A stretch of DNA of 23,381 nt, taken from NCBI GenBank assembly GCA_031835245.1, contig JAVKOQ010000620.1, positions 1 to 23,381 of the forward strand, in the 5' to 3' direction. The number at the start of each line of letters is the position of its first letter. Within the stretch, counting starts at the first letter, position 1. Shown one piece after another: positions 8,750-18,849 of the stretch. Origin of the DNA: Balamuthia mandrillaris (taxonomy: Eukaryota; Discosea; Longamoebia; Balamuthiidae). The translations under genes were made by a program, and so were the position numbers. The notes below the pieces were generated by a model, which did not search any database, was not told the origin of the DNA, and saw only the letters and a program-made list of their open reading frames with translations.

Positions 8750-11700
8750 ATGCCCTTCGCCAAGTTCCGAAAGAAGAAGCAGAAGAGCAGTGCCGCAGGG
8801 CCGTCGCGTCCGGCGGAAGAGGAGGAGAAGGATGCCCTCACCTTCTACTGGACCATGGAGGCGGAGGAGGTTGCAGAGCTTCTCGGCCTGGCCGACCTGC
8901 AGGCCGGGTTGACCTCCTGCCAGGTTGCCGACCTTCAGCATCGGCATGGAGCCAACGAGCTGCACCAGGGGGAGGGCATCAGGTTTCATCGCATTCTTTT
9001 CCATCACCTTGTGAACTTCATGAGTTTCGTGCTGTGGGGAGCTTTTGTCTTGGCCATGGTGACGCAGCAGTGGGTGGATTCTGGGGTCATCCTCTTCATC
9101 ATCGTTTTCAACACCATCATCGGTGTTTCTCAAGGTTGCTCTACTTTCTTTTTTCACTCTTGGCTTGATTTTCTGGTCTTATGTTGTGCTTGTGGATGCA
9201 GAGTACAAGTCGGAGAAAACCATGGCAGCTCTTCGAGAGATGTCCTCACCCACCTCGCGAGTCATTCGAGATGGTCAATCTAGTCCCGTTCAAATTCGTT
9301 CCACAGAGCTGGTGCCTGGAGACGTCGTTGTCCTCTCTCAAGGCGACAAGATTCCTGCTGGTTCGTTTCTCTTCTCCGCGCCTCTACTTCTCAGCTTTTC
9401 TTTTCTCTTTTCTCTTGTACTCTTTCTTCTTTCCTCTGCTGTATTCCCTCTCTTCTCTTGTGTTAAGCAACAAGTTTCTCACACCTGCAGACATGAGACT
9501 GATCTTGGTGACGGAGCTGGAATGCAACGAAGCCGCGCTGACGGGAGAGAGCGCAGACGTTCGCAAGAAAGTGGGAGCAATTGAGGAGCAAGACTGCCCT
9601 CTGGGTGATCGCAAGAACTGTGTCTTCATGGGTTCTGTGGTGACCAAAGGCAAAGGCATGGGCCTTGTGGTTCGCATCGGACAAAAGACTCAACTGGGAA
9701 GAATCGCTGACACTGTCTCCAAAGCCAAGAAAGCCTCCACCCAACTTGAGGTTCCATTCTTTCTTCTCCTTTTTCATTTTGCGGGAAGCATTCCCTAACA
9801 AACAACAAACAAACAGAAAAAAATGACGAGACTGGCCATCATCCTCGCAGTGGCAGCGGTTCTCAGCATCGGACTGGTGTTGTTGGGTCTTTGGGTGCAT
9901 GACACGGAAGACCTCTACCCCGAAGGCCTGCAAGTGGGAGTGACCACTGCTGTGGCCATCGTCCCCGAAGCCTTGGTCCCTGTCGTCACTCTCACTCTCA
10001 CCATGGGAGTTCGAAGAATGGCCAAACACAACGCTCTGGTGCGAAAGTTGAATGCGTTGGAGCAATTGGGCAACGTGACGGACATCTGCAGCGACAAGAC
10101 AGGAACGCTGACACAAGGAAAGATGGTGGCCACGAGGGTGTGGCTGATGGGAGGAGAAGAAGATGAAGAAGGAAGAGGAAGAGAGTTCAAAGCCAAAGGA
10201 GAAGGCTTCGATCCCACTTCTGGAGGTTTGTTCTCCTTGAGACAAAACGAAGAAGAAGAGGGAGAGCAACGGATGGAAAAGGGGGATGTGAGAGGAGGGT
10301 TGAAGATGGCCATGCTGATCTGTGCTTTGTGCAATGGAGCCAATGTCTATCCAAAGCGAAAAGCTGGCAAAGCAGATCACAAGAAGAAGAACAAGAAGAA
10401 GCGGCAGGCGAAGCAGAAAGACTCCGACCTGGAGGAAGGGGAAGTAGCAACTGACGAAGACGAAATTGAGCAGGAAGAACATCTGACGGAAGAAGAGGTG
10501 AAAGAGCTGATGGCGCAAGGGAAGATGGGCAAGGAAGAGTTGGAATGGGAGAGAGACGGCAGTGCCACGGAGGCAGCCCTCTTCGTCCTGGCCAAGAAAG
10601 TGGGATTCGATCGCCACCACATGATGACGACAATGGAGAAGACAGGAGGAGGAGGAGAATGGAGGAAGGTGGTGGAGTTTCCCTTTGACTCCACCATCAA
10701 GAAGATGAGTGTGGTGATGCACCAGGAAGAGGAGGACAAGTACTGGCTCTTCACCAAGGGTGCTCCTGAAAGGCTTCTTCCCTCTTGCACTTCCGCTCTG
10801 CTTCCTTGCCCCAGGACTGAGGAGGAGGGGGAAGATGAGCAAGAATCTCGGGTGGTGGAGCTAGATGAAGAACTGGAAGGAAAAGTGCGTCAAGCCAATG
10901 TGGAGATGGCTGAAAATGGGCTTCGTGTGTTGGCCCTTTGCTTCAGAGAGTTGAAAGGAGGTCTTAAGGAGGAAGAAGAAGAAGGAGGATGGGAGAGAGA
11001 GGAATTGGAGGAGGAGCTGACATTTGTGGGATTGGTGGGGATCATGGATCCTCCTCGGGAAGGAGTGGCTGAGTCCATTGCCACTTGTCACAAAGCTGGC
11101 ATTGTTGTTCGAATGCTCACCGGTTTGTTTATTTTAATCCCTCTCCCTCTCTCCCTCTCTCTCGCTTATTTCCCTTTCTTTCAACTTTCAACCTTCATTC
11201 GATTGACGGTCTTTTTACATTTGAAAAGGTGACCATCCATCGACTTCAGCAGCCATTGCAAGACAAATTGGAATCCTGGGAGAAGGTTGCGAGTTTGAGG
11301 ATCGCATCATGACCTCAACTCAGTTCGACAAGATGACGGAGGATGAGCTAGATCGCATGCAGGAATTCCCCTTGGTCATCGCTCGTTGCAGCCCAGAGAG
11401 CAAGGTGAAGATGGTGCAATTGCTTCACCGTGCCAACAAAGTGGTTGCCATGACTGGGTTTGCCTTCCTCTCTCTTCGCTTTTTGTTTTTGTGCTTCGCT
11501 TTTCTCCATGTGTTGCTGTTGTGAGATATTAACGGAGTTCACAAAACCACAGGGATGGAGTGAACGACTCTCCGGCCATCTCCAACGCGGACGTGGGGAT
11601 CGCCATGGGCATCAGTGGCACGGATGTCACCAAAGAGGCCTCGGACATCATCCTCACGGATGATGACTTCAGCACCATTGTGGAAGCCATCGCAGAAGGC

Positions 11701-12630
11701 CGCCGCATCTTTGCCAACATTCGCAAGTTCGTCATCCATCTCCTGGTCAGCAACATCGCTGAGGCCATCGTGCTGGTGGTGGGCATTCTGGCCACCTTGG
11801 ACCCTCCCATCGGCCCATTGCAGGTCCTTTGGCTCAACTTGGTCACTGGTCCACCGGCAGCAATGGCATTGGGAGTGGAACCGGCGAGCAAGGATCTGAT
11901 GGACAAGTACAAGAGACCCATTGGAGAGCCTCTCTTCACCACAGGCACCTTGTTCGACTTGGCAGTCTACGGCCTGATGATGGGCGCTCTGACCATCTCC
12001 ACCTTCATCATCATGCGTTTCGCGTACGATGAAGACTTGGACACCTGCCAAGCCACCACCTATGTCACCTTGACTTTGTTGCTCCTCATCCATGCCTACA
12101 ACTGCCGTCGCTTGAAGAACTCCATGTTCGGCAAGGGATTTCTCAAGGCATGGCGCTTCCACCTGGCCTTCTTGTTCGGAATGGGCTCGGTGGCGTTCAC
12201 GCTGTACACCCCTGGCATCAACGACAAGGTCTTCCATCAAGGCCAACCAGGAGGGTGGGGCTGGCTGTACAGCGGTCTGGCTGCCGTTGTATTCGTGATG
12301 GGCAGCGAGGTGTACAAGGTGGTGAGGAAGGTGATTCGAGGAGGATGGGTGAAGAGGCAGAAGAGGAGGGAGAGAAGGAGGGAGACGGAATTGAAGGAGC
12401 AAGTCAGGAGGAGCAAGGAACCACACCCAGGCCTCATCTTCGAAGAGGAAGAACAGCATAGGAACGGGAAAGAACAACAGTCAGAAAACGAGGACTCAGG
12501 CGATTTTTCCTTTTCCTCCTCCTCCACGGAAGAAAGCGAAGAGGGCGAAACAGATGAGACTCACCAACTACCACCACACGAAGAGACCGACGCTGCGGCC
12601 TCCTTGGATCGCTCTCAGCAGGAACAGTAG
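8750..12630 (+). CDS. P-type cation ATPase, ENA (type IID) Na+/K+-exporting family
   Basis: Exons 8750-9134, 9202-9360, 9491-9750, 9817-11122, 11229-11457, 11553-12630 (1138 aa). Three of the five introns interrupt universal motifs, and the joins restore them. Seen in order: actuator TGES (199-202); M4 [16 protein letters not shown]; phosphorylation loop [11 protein letters not shown] with the aspartate at D361; nucleotide-binding KGAPE (582-586); LTGDHP (from about 702); [10 protein letters not shown] (from 780); and a membrane C-terminal half with about six segments. The M4 region and the [15 protein letters not shown] context match ENA/type IID pumps of fungi, mosses and protists, which hydrolyse ATP to export Na+ or K+ across the plasma or endomembrane; SERCA has PEGLP there. 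A Lys-rich then Glu/Asp-rich insert (about 448-509) lengthens the nucleotide-binding domain, and the C-terminus ends in a Glu/Ser/Asp-rich tail. The start [10 protein letters not shown] is the first ATG of the open frame. Ion preference cannot be read from sequence alone. Confidence 0.95.
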
Positions 12631-12744
12631 CCTCTCTTGGCAGCCGAAGCGGGGACACCAACCCACACCCCCGCCGTTCCTCCCTTTTCCGTTTACCAAT
12701 TGTCGTTTCGGTGGTTGAATCGTTGAATTGTTTTCAATGTACAG

Positions 12745-12750
12745 AATAAA
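12745..12750 (+). terminator. Poly(A) signal AATAAA of the ATPase gene
   Basis: A canonical AATAAA lies 115 bp after the ATPase stop and is followed by a T-rich stretch (12756-12762), as expected of a eukaryotic cleavage/polyadenylation region. Confidence 0.55.
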
Positions 12751-12900
12751 ACTTGTTTTTTTCCATCAACAACAACAACAACGAAGCTTTCTTGGTCCTT
12801 CCTCTTACAGAAGCAAGAGGACAAAGCCATCTGTGCCACACCCGTTCTTAAGGCTGAACTTCCTCCTCCATTTGTGGTGCAATCATTCACTTTTAGCCAA

Positions 12901-12909
12901 TATATAAAA
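12901..12909 (+). promoter_or_regulatory. TATA-like box (TATATAAAA) preceded by CCAA
   Basis: TATATAAAA starts only 19 bp before the ATG at 12920 and is the best TATA match upstream of that gene. The spacing is tight: a TATA box normally places the start site 25-30 bp downstream, which would be past this ATG. Either transcripts start very close or the box is not used. Confidence 0.4.
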
Positions 12910-12919
12910 CACGCAAAAG

Positions 12920-13531
12920 ATGAAAAGACAACGCACAGAAGAGAAGGCAGAAGCAGCAACCGTACCGAGCAAAAGCGCCAAGGCGCAGTACCTGTACCAA
13001 GTGGCGTGGGAGCACACCTCCTGGATCGACGAGTACGGCGAGGAGGCCTTTGTGGACTGTTACGACCAAGAGATCGATGAGGCAAGCGCACAGTACCAGG
13101 AGGAGGCGGCAGCCCAAGACACAAACGGCGTCTCCAAGGAGGTCTACTCGACGTTGAACAAGGCGAGGATCGCCGCGAGGGAGAAGTTCAGAGAGCTGGT
13201 CTATGCCCGCCTCTATGAAAACACGCTCACCGCTGAGGAAAAGTACGGGGATGACGAGGACGAGTCTGAAACGGACGAGTCGGCAGAGGAAGACGAAGAG
13301 GAGGAAGAGGAGACTCCAGACGAGGAGGACGAGGAGGAGAGGAGGGAGAGAGAAGAATGGAACAAAGAGACGCAGCAGAACAGAAAGAGAAGGGAGGAGG
13401 AGAGAAGGGAGGCAGAAGCCACGGCGGACTTGCCCAAGTTCAACAAGGAGCTGACACTCAAAGACGACAGAACAGGGAACGAGATCTGCACCACTATCAC
13501 TGTTTGGGTGGAGAGGATAGAACTCAAATGA
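12920..13531 (+). CDS. Small acidic protein of unknown function
   Basis: Single-exon frame of 203 aa with stop TGA at 13529-13531. It starts with a basic nuclear-localisation-like stretch (MKRQRTEEK). An ordered, probably helical region follows (about 25-105, with aromatic-rich QYLYQVAWEHTSWIDEYGEE and ARIAAREKFRELVYARLYEN). Then comes a long Asp/Glu run (about 110-145), an Arg/Glu-rich helix, and a short C-terminal segment LPKFNKELTLKDDRTGNEIC ending in alternating hydrophobics. I do not recognise the family. No internal Met exists, so this ATG is the only start available. It lies 289 bp after the ATPase stop on the same strand and 154 bp before the convergent BPI gene. Possible roles (chaperone-like or nuclear acidic factor) are guesses. 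Confidence 0.72.
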   Translation: MKRQRTEEKAEAATVPSKSAKAQYLYQVAWEHTSWIDEYGEEAFVDCYDQEIDEASAQYQEEAAAQDTNGVSKEVYSTLNKARIAAREKFRELVYARLYENTLTAEEKYGDDEDESETDESAEEDEEEEEETPDEEDEEERREREEWNKETQQNRKRREEERREAEATADLPKFNKELTLKDDRTGNEICTTITVWVERIELK

Positions 13532-13685
13532 ACAGCATACTTTTTCAACAACGCTTGAAGGGTCGTTGTTCTGCTTTTTCTTCTATAGTGACCACTGCCT
13601 CCGTTATGAAAACGGCGTCTGTGTGTCCGATGGCGTGGTGATACAGTCCCTTTCGTTCTCTTCTTCCATGTCCGTTAGTGGCTGT

Positions 13686-15769
13686 CTATCTTCTTCTATC
13701 CGCCTTCTTCTTCTTCGACTTCTCGCTTTGTTTATTCGTCTTCCTCATTTGCTTCTCTTCTTTAGAAGCCTTCCTCTCGACGCGTGTTTCCTCCTTCTCC
13801 CTTTCTTGCATCGAAACGACGCAATGAGCACCATTCAACTCCTCTTCTTGTTCTTCGCAAGGCCAACTTGGAAAAACGTTGGATGGTTGAAGACCAAGAT
13901 CGATGGAGACGTTGGCCAATATGGTGAGGTAAGAAGCATTATAGTAAATGGTGGAGTTGACGAGGCTCACGTTGGCAAAAGTGGGTATGGTGAATCCGTC
14001 AGCTAAGTACTTGTTTATGAGAGGAACTCCAACGGTGGTCGCCACGAATTGAGCGATCTTGCTAAGAGCGCTGACATCAAAGTTGCCAACATTCGAGCGC
14101 TGGTTTTTTGCATTTGTCATAAGGAGAAGGAAGAAGGAAGAAGGAAAGCAGAACAAGAGAAAAATAAGAACGGAACGAAAACAAAGTTGAAAAAAGCGAA
14201 TAACGCACCACTAAAGATAAAGATATACCAAGAGTGCTAATTTGCCCACTTAACACACTGCCATTGAGAATCGCCTGAAAGCTTTTTTGTTTGAAAACAT
14301 CTAAAGGAGAGAAAGAAGAGCGTCGTCAGTACCTTTCCTTGGCTTGAAAGTGCAAGACCTAAGGTAAATACAGGAATGAGGCTGCCGTTCTGCGGAGATA
14401 TTACAAGCATGTTGAATAATGAATTCCCTTTGCCAGCCACCTGTAATACATAACCATTAAACCTGACATCAAGAAGAGAGAACATTGACCAGAGGCTATG
14501 GAGTTGAAGAGGATTCGGAACAGAAAAGAATGAAGAGAACGATGAAGAGAACGAAGAGAAGAGATGAAGAAAATCAATACCCCACTGGAAGAGATAGTAA
14601 CAACTGGAGGAGCGGGATAAGGTCCCATATTAGCTTGCATGAGCCAGTTAGGATACATGCTGTATAACTCTGGAATGACATCTGTAGAATTGCAAACAAC
14701 ACAATCAGGTTTCGAATCATAAAAGAAAAATTGAACAAGCAGAAGAAGAAGCAGAACAAGAAGAACAAGAACAAGAAGAAGAAGAAGAAGAAGAACAAGG
14801 AGAACAAGGAGAACAAGAACAAGAACAAGAACAAGATCAAGAACAAGAAAGAAGCAGACGAGATACATTTCCAAGATGAAGTGTTGAACTGAAGCGGGAA
14901 CGAAGAAGGAACGTCGCTCGCTTTGATGGTGATGTTAAGATAACCAGAATCAGAAACGGTGAACAGAATGCCATTAAAGACATAGTCGCTGATAAAGAAC
15001 TGCAGCTGAGAGCGAAGAGTGTTCACATCGGAAGTTGGGAGTGCTGGAGGCGTCCCTGCAAAGGTATGTCCGGTAAAAGCGTTGTAGAACGTGCCATTCA
15101 TTCCTAGCCCAACCACTCCAGTGGCCATTGTCTTCGTTAAGAGAAAAAAAAAAACAAAAGAGAGATGAGAATCTAAAAAACACAAAGACTATGTGTAGCA
15201 AAGAAAAAAGAAAACAAACCTCCGGTTCTACAAGAGCGTAGTTAACGGTAAGGTTAGTGTGAGGTATGGTCTCAGAGACAGGAATGGACAAAAGGATCTT
15301 ATTCAACGCTGCGACGCCGCTGCTGCTGATGGCGCTGGCCGCTGTGTTCTCTATAAGGCTTTTGATGGGACCGCTGAAAAGACTGGACAACAGATCGTAA
15401 AACCAACTGCTCAGACGAACGGGATTAGAGGAGGAGAACAAAAAAGCAAAACAAACCGAGGGAAGTCCACGAACCTCAAAATACTTCCAGAAAATGAAAT
15501 ATCAAACTTGGTTATCTGGACGTTGACGCTCCGACTTGAGGCTTGAGGCCTTCCGTTTTGAACGCTCAAGCCAATAGTCGCCACAGCATTAACTGAGTTT
15601 TTTTAAAAAAAAATTCTTAGTACAGAAATAAATGAAAACGAAAAAGAACAAACGTACATGTCAAATCTATCTCAGCACCCCCGGAAGAACTCGGATGAGG
15701 CCATATCTCCTCTTTTACATGCCAGTCACAAGTTATCTTTGCCGAAACTTGAGAGCTATTATCAGAGCA

Positions 15770-15820
<51 letters not shown>

Positions 15821-16249
15821 AAAAGACAACAGGAGTGCATACGTCAAACAACATCACAAAAAAAAGGAAAAGAAAGAAGATACGAACACGCCAAAGGTGA
15901 TACTCCCGTTGTTGAGCAGCACTTGGAGGTCGTTTGGCAACTGAATGTTCTTGGCTTGGATATGTGTGATTGACCACTCGATGCTGTCCTCGGAGCCGGA
16001 CTGGTCCGGAATGTTAAGCACGAAGGAGGGAAGCTGTTGCCGAACGTACGCCGAACCTACTTTCGACAAATAGTCAACAGCGTTTTGAGTAATAAGCGCG
16101 CGAACACCAGGTCCGTTAGTAGTGTTCGTCTGTAACTTCGCCGCCGCTGCGTGGTTCTGAATCTTCACTTGGGCAGAAGCAAGAGACGAAAGGAATAATA
16201 ATACAAATGATACACTCAAAACAAGCAGAAAAGGGGTCGTGTTCTTCAT
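13686..16249 (-). CDS. BPI/LBP-family secreted lipid-binding protein
   Basis: Proposed exons in transcript order: 16249-15904, 15747-15658, 15592-15475, 15406-15220, 15131-14867, 14681-14581, 14440-14333, 14274-14209, 14099-13686 (564 aa, all in frame). Residues 1-26 are a clear signal peptide ending ASA. The rest follows the BPI/LBP/CETP/PLUNC fold: an early GPGVRALITQNAVDYLSKVG segment, CDWHVKEEIW, SSWFYDLLSSLF/SWFYDLL, VIPELYSMYP before PAPPVVTISSSG, PVFTLGLALS, SNVGNFDVSAL, and the C-terminal LINKYLADGFTIPTF block. Several N-glycosylation sequons (NTT, NGS, NVS, NST) fit secretion. BPI proteins bind LPS or other lipids in a hydrophobic pocket; in a bacteria-eating protist this could act on engulfed prey. 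After residue 495 comes a tail of about 69 residues rich in Lys/Glu/Arg, not usual for the family. It could instead be read-through of an unrecognised intron or UTR. Borders of exons 1/2 and 6/7 were chosen by family fit. Confidence 0.85.
14733..14851 (-). repeat. GAA/GAAC microsatellite in a BPI-gene intron
   Basis: The plus strand shows tandem GAA, GAAC and GGAGAAC units within the 14682-14866 intron. The sense strand is therefore CTT/GTTC-rich. It is the same repeat type as in the CHY-gene intron. Confidence 0.8.
15772..15817 (-). repeat. (GA)n microsatellite in the first BPI-gene intron
   Basis: About 23 near-perfect GA dinucleotides on the plus strand, so (TC)n on the sense strand, in the 15748-15903 intron just upstream of its acceptor. 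It probably doubles as the polypyrimidine tract. Confidence 0.85.
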
Positions 16250-16360
16250 GCTGGTGATGGTGGTGTTGCTGATGGTTTGTCTGGTTTTGTTCTCAAAAAA
16301 GAGGGTTGCTTGCTATGTGCTGTTTCGAATAATCGTTGTTGCCTGAACAGTCACTTTTTA

Positions 16361-16437
16361 TCCTTTTATAAGCTGTAAGAACCATATAAGGATATACACA
16401 GAGATCGATTCATACCTTTTTCGGTAATTTTGTCGAC
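16361..16437 (-). promoter_or_regulatory. BPI-gene promoter elements: TATA box and GTCGAC
   Basis: On the minus strand TATAAAAGGA (16370-16361) is a good TATA match 112 bp before the ATG at 16249. Upstream of it lies GTCGAC (16432-16437) in the context TTTTCGGTAATTTTGTCGAC. This lies in the 222-bp gap between the BPI start and the stop of the upstream TPRA1-like gene, so the promoter must overlap that gene's 3' UTR. Confidence 0.5.
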
Positions 16438-16471
16438 TCTTTTTTTTTGGTTTTGCATTTTTTTTTTCTTC

Positions 16472-17145
16472 TCACGAAGAAAAGGTGAACGAAGAAGAAG
16501 TCGAGGAAGCGGTCGAGGAAGCGGTTGAGTTGGATGAGGAAGCGGAAGAAGGGGAAGAAACACGGTGGCGGTGGTGATGATGATCCTGCCAAACAAACAC
16601 TTCGTCCATGGAGGCTTGGCGGTCGTCGTCGTCTTCGTCCAAGGACAAAACCAACGGCGTGGTTCTTGTCAAGTTGGCAAAGTTGAAGGTCGGAGGGGAG
16701 TGGATGTAATTTATGGACTGGTTGTGGAGGTTGATGTTGGTGATGTCTTTCTCTTCGTCGCTAAAAATGTTGTCTGTTTGTTCTTCTATTCGTTGTTTTA
16801 TTCGTTGTCTGCATTTTTTTAAGAAGAAGTGCGAGAAGGTTAAAAATAAGAAAGAGGGAAGGAAACTGAAGAGAAGAGGAGAAGAGCGAAGAGCGAAGGA
16901 CAAACCGCCGCTCTTCTTTGAGCAACTTCTTCGTGCCGAGAGGCCAATGTTGGCCGGTCGTAAAGAACTCGGAGAGCAGAGTGAAATAGACTAACGGCGG
17001 AGATAAACTATAATACAAGAAAATGCTTCCTCCGATCATGCTAATAAAATTCATGTTATGTTCAGGATAAGAAGAAGAGGAGGTGAGATTGTTTGTAAAA
17101 GCAATAGAAGAGCAGAAAGAAAGGGAAGAGAGAAAAGCAAGAACG

Positions 17146-17185
<40 letters not shown>

Positions 17186-17883
17186 GAAAGAAAAGAGTAT
17201 GCCAAAGGGAGATCAGAGGTACAAGAACCAGAGAAACAAAAGTGGAAAGAAAAGAGAAGAGAGAAGAAATAATTAAATAAACATACCAAACACCGGCATT
17301 GATTTCAAAGGTAAGCAAGGACCAACCCATCACATCCAACACGTTCAGAAAGGACATAACGCCAATATACCGATACAACAATATGTGTGCTTTGCGATCT
17401 AAGATAGAAAAGCAAGAAGGTAGAAGAAATAGAGTGCAAAGAAGGTAAGAAATAGCGAGAAAGCAACAAAACATAAGGAAGAGAAGCGACAGAAAACCTT
17501 TTTTCTGGTTATAAAAGGAGGCAGTTATTTCCTTTCGTCGCATATGCACAGTGGCGATGAACGTGAGTACGCCATAAGCAACCAATATAAAAATAGCCCT
17601 CCCCACCCAATATAAGCTGTAAAGGCCTCCTCCCGTCTCGTATATTGGCAGTTTCACAACCCACAATAGTATACACTTATTCGTATTTGAAAAGAGAAAG
17701 AAACGGTGAGAAAGAATAAAGATACAACAAAAGATAAGAATACGAGAAGAGTAAGAAAGTAAGTTACGGCAAACGAAAGCAAGACAAAGGCGAAGGTACG
17801 TGATGAAAAGTAACTATAAGACGAAACACATGCGATAGAAACAAACAAACCAAGAGAAGAGAGAGAGAGAGCTAGATAGCAAA

Positions 17884-17935
<52 letters not shown>

Positions 17936-18849
17936 GAAGAAGAAGAAGAAGAAGAAGAGAAGAGAAGAAGAAGAAGAGAAGAAGAGAAGAAGAAGAAGAA
18001 GAGAAGAGAAGAGAAGAAGAAGAGAAGAAGAAGAAGAAGAAGAAGAAGAAGCAGACGAAGAAGCAGACGAAGAAGAAGAAGGAGAAGAAGACGAAGAAGA
18101 TGAAGCAGACGAAGAAGAAGAACAAGAAGAACAAGAAGAACAAGAAGAACAAGAAGAACAAGAAGAACAAGAAGAACAAGAAGAACAAGAAGAAGAAGAA
18201 GAAGCACAAGCACAAGCACAAGCACAAGCACAAGCACAAGCACAAGCACAAGCACAAGCACAAGCACAAGCACAAGCACAAGCACAAGCACAAGCACAAG
18301 CACAAGCACAAGCACAAGCACAAGAACAAGAGCAAGAGCAAGAAGAACAAGTAAGCAAGAAGACAAAAGGAGCAGAAAAATACGAACAGCGATCATAATG
18401 TCCAATCCGGATAAGAGGACCGACAGGGAGAGCGTCCACCACAGCACGGCGGAGTCCAGGCTGCCCAGCCCGCCCAACACGCTGGACAGCCGCGTCCCCG
18501 ACAGCAGCAGGCAGAGGAAGAAAATGATGACGGAGACCTGGAGGAACATGTAGCAGAACCGGCTGACCACCCACAGCACCCCAAAGAAGAGGCCCTCGGG
18601 GGAGATGAAGACCTGCACCACGGTGCGGCCCAGGTTGAAGAAGCAGAGGATCCAGAGGTAGGCAAAGGCAGTGGCGCGGGAGAGGCGCACGTCCACGGCG
18701 GTCTCCCGCAGGATGAGCAGGGCGGAGCGCAGCTTGTAGAGCAGGAAGAGGAGGAAGAGCACGGTGGGGATGGAGATGAGCACCGAGTAGACGGAGATGT
18801 GGTCCCATAGCACCGTGTTGGCGCCGATGATCAGATCGCACTTTCCCAT
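16472..18849 (-). CDS. TPRA1 / THH1-TOM1-TOM3 family multi-pass membrane protein
   Basis: Proposed exons in transcript order: 18849-18388, 17675-17498, 17398-17287, 17040-16906, 16808-16472 (407 aa, all in frame; human TPRA1 is about 370 aa). Hydrophobic segments: TM1 in VYSVLISIPTVLFLLFLLYK, TM2 in FAYLWILCFFNLGRTVVQV, TM3 and TM4 in LWVVSRFCYMFLQVSVIIFF and WWTLSLSVLLSGLDIMIA, then LYWVGRAIFILVAYGVLTFI, YIGVMSFLNVLDVMGWSLL and GGSIFLYYSLSPPLVYFTLL. Together these give the seven-pass layout of the family. The junction-spanning FEINAGVCMIGGSIFLYYS mirrors a conserved Gly-Cys then Phe-Leu-Tyr block of TPRA1. The C-terminal 100 residues are a soluble Ser/Asp/His-rich tail. Plant members bind tobamovirus replication proteins and small GTPases; animal TPRA1 is an orphan receptor-like protein. 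The first intron (712 nt) is almost wholly repeats. Function in this organism is not known. Confidence 0.82.
17149..17184 (-). repeat. (GA)n microsatellite in the third TPRA1-like intron
   Basis: About 18 GA units on the plus strand, (TC)n on the sense strand, in the 17041-17286 intron. Confidence 0.85.
17885..17934. repeat. Homopolymer of 50 G
   Basis: An uninterrupted run of 50 G on the plus strand (C on the sense strand of the TPRA1-like gene), inside that gene's first intron. Such a run can form G-quadruplexes. The exact length may be an assembly or sequencing artefact. Confidence 0.9.
17935..18352 (-). repeat. Compound microsatellite: GAA/GAGAA, AACAAGAAG and GCACAA blocks
   Basis: Three successive repeat blocks on the plus strand: purine-only GAA/GAAGAGAAG (17935-18118), a 9-nt AACAAGAAG unit in about eight copies (about 18121-18195), and a very regular 6-nt GCACAA unit in about 20 copies (18204-18324). 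All lie in the first intron of the TPRA1-like gene. The long Leu, Ser/Ala or Lys/His frames across it are by-products of the repeat. Confidence 0.88.

Noticed and set aside
9463-10842. 459-codon minus-strand open frame opposite the ATPase
   Set aside because: It overlaps the well-supported ATPase exons, has no family resemblance, and its Leu/Ser/His-rich content is what reverse reading of Glu/Lys-rich codons gives.
14442-14580. Extra BPI-gene coding segment (MFSLLDVRFNGYVLQ)
   Set aside because: No donor/acceptor pair keeps phase when it is included. Skipping it joins TISSSG to VAGKG in frame and fits the family better.
17885-18352. CRISPR-like or satellite array
   Set aside because: Units are 3-9 nt simple repeats without spacers, inside an intron of a eukaryotic gene.
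17814-18841. Long Leu, Ser/Ala/Cys or Lys/His open frames across the repeats
   Set aside because: They are translations of GAA, GCACAA and G-run repeats inside an intron. Only the non-repeat part (18388-18849) belongs to a gene.
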